Shown here: piece by piece, positions 59,203 through 64,000 of the stretch
Position numbering within the stretch: position 1 is the first letter of the stretch
Layout: every line of letters begins with the position of its first letter
From: Stentor coeruleus
Lineage: Eukaryota > Ciliophora > Heterotrichea > Heterotrichida > Stentoridae
Reading direction: 5' to 3'
Length of the DNA: 64,000 nucleotides
Assembly: GCA_001970955.1 (NCBI GenBank)
Contig: MPUH01000211.1
Span: 16,841-80,840 of the forward strand
The notes under the pieces: model-generated
What the model was told of the DNA's origin: nothing
The model's database searches: none
The model's input: the letters and a program-made list of their open reading frames with translations, nothing else
Translations under genes and position numbers: made by a program

Positions 59203-62200
59203 TTAATTTCTATCTAAAATTATTAACTGGTCATCTATTCCTAACTGTCCTACTAAATATGAGCTTTCTTCCGGCCCAGTGTGACTTATCATTTGCCTAA
59301 ACAAAGAGTTTTCATTCAAATACAATTTTTTAGGTCTATCATATTCATGACATTTCCCTTTATCCATAACTAAAACTTTATCACTATGAATAATCGTTCT
59401 TATTCTATGAGCTATAACAAGTAAAGTACATCCTTCAAACTTATTTGCAATAGTCTCTTGAATAATTCTATCAGTTTCATTATCGACATTAGCTGTCGCT
59501 TCATCCATCATAATCACTTTATTTTTCCTTAAAATAGCTCTAGCCATACACAAAAGTTGTTTTTGTCCAGCAGATAAACTTAATCCTTCATTACCAATTT
59601 CAGAATTTAACCCTTCATGTAATTCTAAAATTTTATCTTTTAACTGTACATCTTCTAAAGAATTTAATATTTCATCATCTGAATAAAAGTGAAAAGGATC
59701 TAAATTATCTCTTATCGATCCTGTAAAAAGTGTTGCAGCTTGAGGAATTACCGACATTTGTTTACGAAGATCATGTAAACCTAATTGTAAATAATCTACA
59801 CCATCAATAAATATTGTCCCTAATTCAGGATTTACAAGTCTAAATAAAACTTGCAATAAAGATGATTTTCCAGCTCCAGTCCTTCCAATAATTCCAACTT
59901 TATGTCCACCTTTTACTGTAAAACTTAATCCAGCTAAAGAATAAGGTAAATTAGGTCTGTATTTCATAAAAACATTATCAAACTTAATTTTACCTTTTTT
60001 TACTTGAAAATTTGAATCTGTTATAAATTCTCCTTCTCTTGGTATATCAACATATTCAATAAGTCTTTGTGCTGAAGTCATATAACTAGTCATTTCTATA
60101 ACATTTCTCACATAAAAACCCCCAATACCTAATAAACTTATAGTTGATGATAAACTATAAGCAGCTAAAGATGGAGATATAGTTCCTTTAAGAGAAATTA
60201 GTAAAATCACATTTAAAATAACTATAGATGAAAATCCTATTTCTGAATAGAAAGTATTAGTTCTAAGCATTGCATAAAACGTAAAATGTGCTCGGAAATA
60301 TATTTCGGTATAATTTTTTATATCTTGTAAGAATTTTTCCTGAAGATTTAAACATCTAATTGTAGGAAGTCCATTAAGACATGATGTTATAGTTGTAAGA
60401 ATTGGCCCACGAGCAATAAGTTCGAATTTTTTCAATTGAAGTACCACAGGAGCTCCATATTTGAAAATACAAATTATTATTATAGCTGCAAATGGTATAA
60501 TTATAGTTGTATATGGCATAACAATTATTGCTACTATTATATTTGATATTATCAAAACTCCAGCATTTATTGATTCATAAGCAAATGCTTGTAATGGGCC
60601 ATCAATAGCCCCAATATCTTTTGAAAATCTGTTAATAATTCTTCCTGTAGGATTTTTATCAAAAAATAATGAATCTGTTAATGCAACACTTTTCAAAGCT
60701 TCATTGTGAAGTTGAATATTAGATCTCAAATTGCATTTTATAATTGAATAGTTTCTTAAGGAAAAAGTAAAAAAATAAATACCAACTAGAACTCCTAAAA
60801 CTCCGATGTAATAATTGTTAGATTGGTCATCTTGTTTTGACCAAAATGATATCCAATAAAAGCAAGCTTGGTAGATGACTTGACAAATAACAATCAAACA
60901 AAAGATTAAAAAAACAATGAATGAGTTTTTGTATCCATATAAAAAATACCTCCAGTATATTTTCAAACCTGCCTTTCCTTCTGTAATTTCCTGCTCTTCA
61001 AAAATTTCTTTTTCTTTGTTTTCTTCTTTTACAACGGTTTGCTTAACTTTTTTTTTAGTTTTTTCGCTTTTACGAAAAGCATAGTCACCAATAAGCTGTT
61101 TAACATCTTCTCTCTTTTTAAGATCCTTATAGCTTCCATAAAAAAGATTGCTGCCTCCATTTAAAACTAAAATATTGTCTGCTTGCGACATAAACTGTAC
61201 TTGATGAGTTACTAAAATAACAGTTTTATCTTTAAGAATACCTCTAATACAATGATCAAATATATAATTCGCAACTTCAGGATCAACTGCACTTAGAGGA
61301 TCATCAAGTAAAAAAATATTTGCATCAGAATAAACAGCTCGGGCTAAACAAATTCTAGCTTTTTGTCCTCCACTTAAAGTTGTCCCACGATCTCCAATAA
61401 CGGTTTCATCTCCATTACTAAGAATTTCTAAATCTTTTATAAGAGCACATGAGTTTATAACTTCAGTATAAAACTCTGGGTCTAGTGTTCTACCCATAAG
61501 AATGTTTTCTTTTATGCTTCCTGATATAATCCATGAATCATTAGTAGCATAAGCAACATTATCGTCTAAGCATATTTTTCCTACAGTTATGTATATTTCA
61601 CCTAGTAATCCCATTAGTAAAGATGTCTTCCCAGAACCTACTGGGCCTACAACCATAATTAATTCTTTTTTACTTGCAACAAATGACATATTTTGTATAC
61701 ATTCTCTGTATATAGATTTTGTTCTTTTAAAAGATCTTTGAGTATTATCATCATCTTGACCTGCAGATTCTTCACGCCAAGATAAAGTTGCATCCGTCAT
61801 ACAAATAGCCAAATCTCCTAGTGGTGACTTGAAGTCTTTTTTGAATTCTTTCATCAAGAGTATTTCTCCAACTCTTTTCATAACCCCAAAAAATACAAAA
61901 AGCGTGTTAATACCAAAAGTATTTGTATAGACTATGATTATATGAGATGAGAAATATATAGTAATTAACAAAAATACACTTCCTATTGTAAAATCTCTAC
62001 CAAGTTTTACTTGAACCAATAAAGTTATAAAAACTTCAAAGCTAATACTTGCAAAGCTTAATACAAGTAAAATTGTATTTAAATTTGAAATCCGTGATCT
62101 AAAGGTATATTCCTCTAGTCGTTTTTTGTAAATAAAATCAAGAAAAGGAATCTCCCATGCATAGAGTTTCATAATTTTGATACCTTCGATTAAATTTTCA

Positions 62201-62979
62201 ATCATTTTTATTCTAAAGTCACCTAAAATATTTGCCTTAGATCTTAAGCCTTGTATAGCTTTCCCAATTATTATAACTAAAGGAATGTGTATAATGGATA
62301 TTCCTATACCAATTATCCCAACAGGACCAAAGGTATATGAAACTATAATAATAGAAAATAGAATAACAAAAGGTGTACACCATACAATAAGTGTAAAATT
62401 AGTCATTTCAAGTAATTCCATATCAGTACTAAGTGTATTAAGTATCTTACCTCTAATTTTTTCATCAGAAAGACTATTACTACTAAGTTTTAAAACTTTT
62501 TCAGTGATTAAAATTGTTATGATGTTTTTTAGATTACCAATCAAAAGAGAAGATCTAAAATTTACCTGAGCCTGACAACATGCACTAACAAAAACTGAAA
62601 CAATAAATGCAAAAGTTAAGAGAGCTCCTTCATATTTAGGTGCAGAATCATTCATAAGATATTTGACTAGATAATTTATCAGTGTAGCTTGGATTAATCC
62701 TTGACATTGGGCTAAGATCATCAATAAAGCTGATATAAAGTATTTAACTTTGATTGTTTTTATAGTCGCTTTAGTAAAACTTGGCTCTTTTTTCTTAAGC
62801 TCTTCATTCCAATTGTCTTTGAGGGTTTTCAGATTACTTTCTAAAGAATAATTTGCTGGGATTTCAAAAAGGTTTGATAAGGTCGGAGGATTTTTTCTAT
62901 AGTAAAAAACACTTTTTGCTACCCAACCCATAAAGATTTTCGAAATAAAAGAAGCACGGTCAAAAGAAAGGTTAACCAT
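59203..62979 (-). CDS. ABC transporter, ABCC (MRP) subfamily, full length
   Basis: The 1258-residue product has the layout TMD1 (about 75-350), NBD1, TMD2 (about 675-960), NBD2, without the extra TMD0 of long MRPs. NBD1 has Walker A GPVGSGKT (445-452), signature LSGGQ (535-539) and Walker B NIFLLDD, with Asp where the catalytic Glu is usual, as in ABCC proteins. NBD2 has GRTGAGKS, LSAGQ and VIMMDEATANVD with the catalytic Glu. Such pumps export anionic conjugates or drugs; substrate unknown. A near-identical copy begins to the right. Confidence 0.95.
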   Translation of the reverse strand: MVNLSFDRASFISKIFMGWVAKSVFYYRKNPPTLSNLFEIPANYSLESNLKTLKDNWNEELKKKEPSFTKATIKTIKVKYFISALLMILAQCQGLIQATLINYLVKYLMNDSAPKYEGALLTFAFIVSVFVSACCQAQVNFRSSLLIGNLKNIITILITEKVLKLSSNSLSDEKIRGKILNTLSTDMELLEMTNFTLIVWCTPFVILFSIIIVSYTFGPVGIIGIGISIIHIPLVIIIGKAIQGLRSKANILGDFRIKMIENLIEGIKIMKLYAWEIPFLDFIYKKRLEEYTFRSRISNLNTILLVLSFASISFEVFITLLVQVKLGRDFTIGSVFLLITIYFSSHIIIVYTNTFGINTLFVFFGVMKRVGEILLMKEFKKDFKSPLGDLAICMTDATLSWREESAGQDDDNTQRSFKRTKSIYRECIQNMSFVASKKELIMVVGPVGSGKTSLLMGLLGEIYITVGKICLDDNVAYATNDSWIISGSIKENILMGRTLDPEFYTEVINSCALIKDLEILSNGDETVIGDRGTTLSGGQKARICLARAVYSDANIFLLDDPLSAVDPEVANYIFDHCIRGILKDKTVILVTHQVQFMSQADNILVLNGGSNLFYGSYKDLKKREDVKQLIGDYAFRKSEKTKKKVKQTVVKEENKEKEIFEEQEITEGKAGLKIYWRYFLYGYKNSFIVFLIFCLIVICQVIYQACFYWISFWSKQDDQSNNYYIGVLGVLVGIYFFTFSLRNYSIIKCNLRSNIQLHNEALKSVALTDSLFFDKNPTGRIINRFSKDIGAIDGPLQAFAYESINAGVLIISNIIVAIIVMPYTTIIIPFAAIIIICIFKYGAPVVLQLKKFELIARGPILTTITSCLNGLPTIRCLNLQEKFLQDIKNYTEIYFRAHFTFYAMLRTNTFYSEIGFSSIVILNVILLISLKGTISPSLAAYSLSSTISLLGIGGFYVRNVIEMTSYMTSAQRLIEYVDIPREGEFITDSNFQVKKGKIKFDNVFMKYRPNLPYSLAGLSFTVKGGHKVGIIGRTGAGKSSLLQVLFRLVNPELGTIFIDGVDYLQLGLHDLRKQMSVIPQAATLFTGSIRDNLDPFHFYSDDEILNSLEDVQLKDKILELHEGLNSEIGNEGLSLSAGQKQLLCMARAILRKNKVIMMDEATANVDNETDRIIQETIANKFEGCTLLVIAHRIRTIIHSDKVLVMDKGKCHEYDRPKKLYLNENSLFRQMISHTGPEESSYLVGQLGIDDQLIILDRN

Positions 62980-63532
62980 TTATTTATTATTCATTCAGTT
63001 GAGAAACATTAAGAAAGCAGTTAGACTAAACTTTTTTAATGATATTATTTTGTTGTTATATAAAGATTTTTCATTGTTTTTTTATTGATCAAAAGTTTTT
63101 CCCCATTGATTATCTTTTATATAGGATCTGAAAAAAAGATATTTGTTTTAAGAGTTTTTTAGAAATCTTATCGGATTGAAATATAAAAGGCGAATATAAT
63201 ATGGTCTATTGAGTTTAATTTAAGATTCAAACCTAATCAGATGTCAAAATTTTGATTGAAAGTTAAGCAAAATTACTTGAAAAATTTAAGATTTTTGTTT
63301 TGTGCCAAAATGGGGACTATCCAAATTCAAGGTGTCTAATTTAGGGATTTTGGATGCATTGTTTTTTGATGATCAAGCTAATAACTATATAAAGTAATAA
63401 GGAATAATAAGAAGAGATATCATCTTTTGTATAGCTTTTCCAGATAATCTCATATTTGTTTTATTATAACTCTTGATTTTTGCTAACAGTTTATTATATG
63501 TAAAGTATTTAACTAAGCTAGAATATAAATGC
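62980..63532. other. Intergenic between tandem ABCC copies
   Basis: AT-rich, with no gene seen. It is the 5' flank of one ABCC gene and the 3' flank of the next on the minus strand. Confidence 0.6.
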
Positions 63533-64000
63533 TTAACTCAAATTTTGACAATCTATCCCTAACTGTCCTACTAAATATGAGCTTTCTTCTAGCCCAGTAT
63601 GATTAACCATTTGCCTAAACAAAGAGTTTTCATTCAAATATAATCTTTTAGGTCTATCATATTCTTGACATTTCCCTTTATCCATAACTAAAACTTTATC
63701 ACTATGAATAATCGTTCTTATTCTATGAGCTATAACAAGTAAAGTACATCCTTCAAACTTATTTGCAATAGTTTCTTGAATAATTCTATCAGTTTCATTA
63801 TCGACATTAGCCGTCGCTTCATCCATCATAATCACTTTATTTTTCCTTAAAATAGCTCTAGCCATACATAAAAGTTGTTTTTGTCCAGCAGATAAACTTA
63901 ATCCTTCATTACCAATTTCAGAATTTAACCCTTCATGTAATTCTAAAATTTTATCTTTTAACTGTACATCTTCTAAAGAATTTAATATAGAATTTAATAT
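63533..64000 (-). CDS. ABCC transporter, C-terminal end of a tandem paralog (cut by window edge)
   Basis: The frame is open to the window end: 156 codons ending at 63533. It carries the second half of NBD2, with LSAGQKQLLCMARAIL, VIMMDEATANVD and HRIRTIIHSDKVLVMDKG, nearly identical to the complete gene at 59203-62979 at both protein and DNA level. The last residues differ (LGIDCQNLS versus LGIDDQLIILDRN). At the edge, ATAGAATTTAATAT repeats a unit that occurs once in the full gene, which may be a contig-end error. The 5' part lies outside the window. Confidence 0.88.
   Translation of the reverse strand: MLNSILNSLEDVQLKDKILELHEGLNSEIGNEGLSLSAGQKQLLCMARAILRKNKVIMMDEATANVDNETDRIIQETIANKFEGCTLLVIAHRIRTIIHSDKVLVMDKGKCQEYDRPKRLYLNENSLFRQMVNHTGLEESSYLVGQLGIDCQNLS

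Noticed and set aside
1-64000. tRNA, rRNA, CRISPR array or transposable element
   Set aside because: I looked for tRNA T-loop consensus on both strands, regular spaced repeats and transposase motifs and found none convincing by eye. A covariance-model scan would be decisive.

Overview
This is AT-rich nuclear DNA from a protist, almost certainly a heterotrich ciliate close to Stentor. Three things support this. First, the genes end in TAA, TAG and TGA alike, so the standard code is used and none of the three stops is reassigned. Second, the introns that can be proven by frame are only 15 or 16 nt long with GT...AG ends; the sure ones are at 18451-18465, 18522-18536 and 10278-10293. Third, the content is ciliary and signalling genes packed tightly on both strands. 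The genus is an inference; the tiny introns together with the standard code are what point to it.

Layout. 0-5 kb: PH-domain protein, coiled-coil protein, dynein light chain LC8, discoidin-like coiled-coil protein, then a decayed coding remnant. 5.8-9 kb: small secreted protein, secreted DOMON protein, a broken STPG-type gene and a 17-nt telomere-like motif. 9.2-16.9 kb: 7TM-PIP kinase fusion (two open frames joined by a 16-nt intron), a 1402-residue DEAH helicase with an RBR ubiquitin-ligase tail, and a small basic protein. 17.2-22 kb: a broken spliced gene, then a voltage-sensor/cyclase fusion and CFAP298. 22.8-38.2 kb: basic protein, 619-residue coiled coil, PKA regulatory subunit, NUDT5-like Nudix hydrolase, PMS2, an EFCAB10-like protein, an acylated coiled-coil protein, a calcium-dependent kinase, and a protein built of eleven ~39-residue repeats. 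38.7-42.7 kb: 976-residue coiled coil and a DHHC palmitoyltransferase. 42.8-47.1 kb is nearly empty. 47-64 kb: two acyl-protein thioesterase paralogs (one lacking its serine), a coiled-coil protein, a membrane-anchored Yellow/MRJP protein, two MORN proteins, an STPG protein, PABPN1, and two nearly identical ABCC transporters, the second cut by the window edge.

Themes. Many genes serve cilia or the cortex (LC8, CFAP298, STPG, MORN, EFCAB10-like, the 39-residue repeat protein, long coiled coils). Others form second-messenger signalling (cyclase, PKA-R, CDPK, 7TM-PIPK). A third group concerns lipid anchoring: a DHHC enzyme and thioesterases, plus at least six proteins whose best start gives Met-Gly with a nearby cysteine. 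I see no operons. Several gene pairs are separated by only 16-40 bp, and long gaps tend to hold decayed genes. In coding orientation the 5' flanks are rich in C and poor in G, and the 3' flanks are the reverse.

Assembly caution: five N characters (8535, 11533, 21937, 38173, 38242) each sit between tandem copies of the same sequence. The copy inside CFAP298 shows that at least that one is an assembly artefact. I saw no tRNA, rRNA, CRISPR array or transposase.
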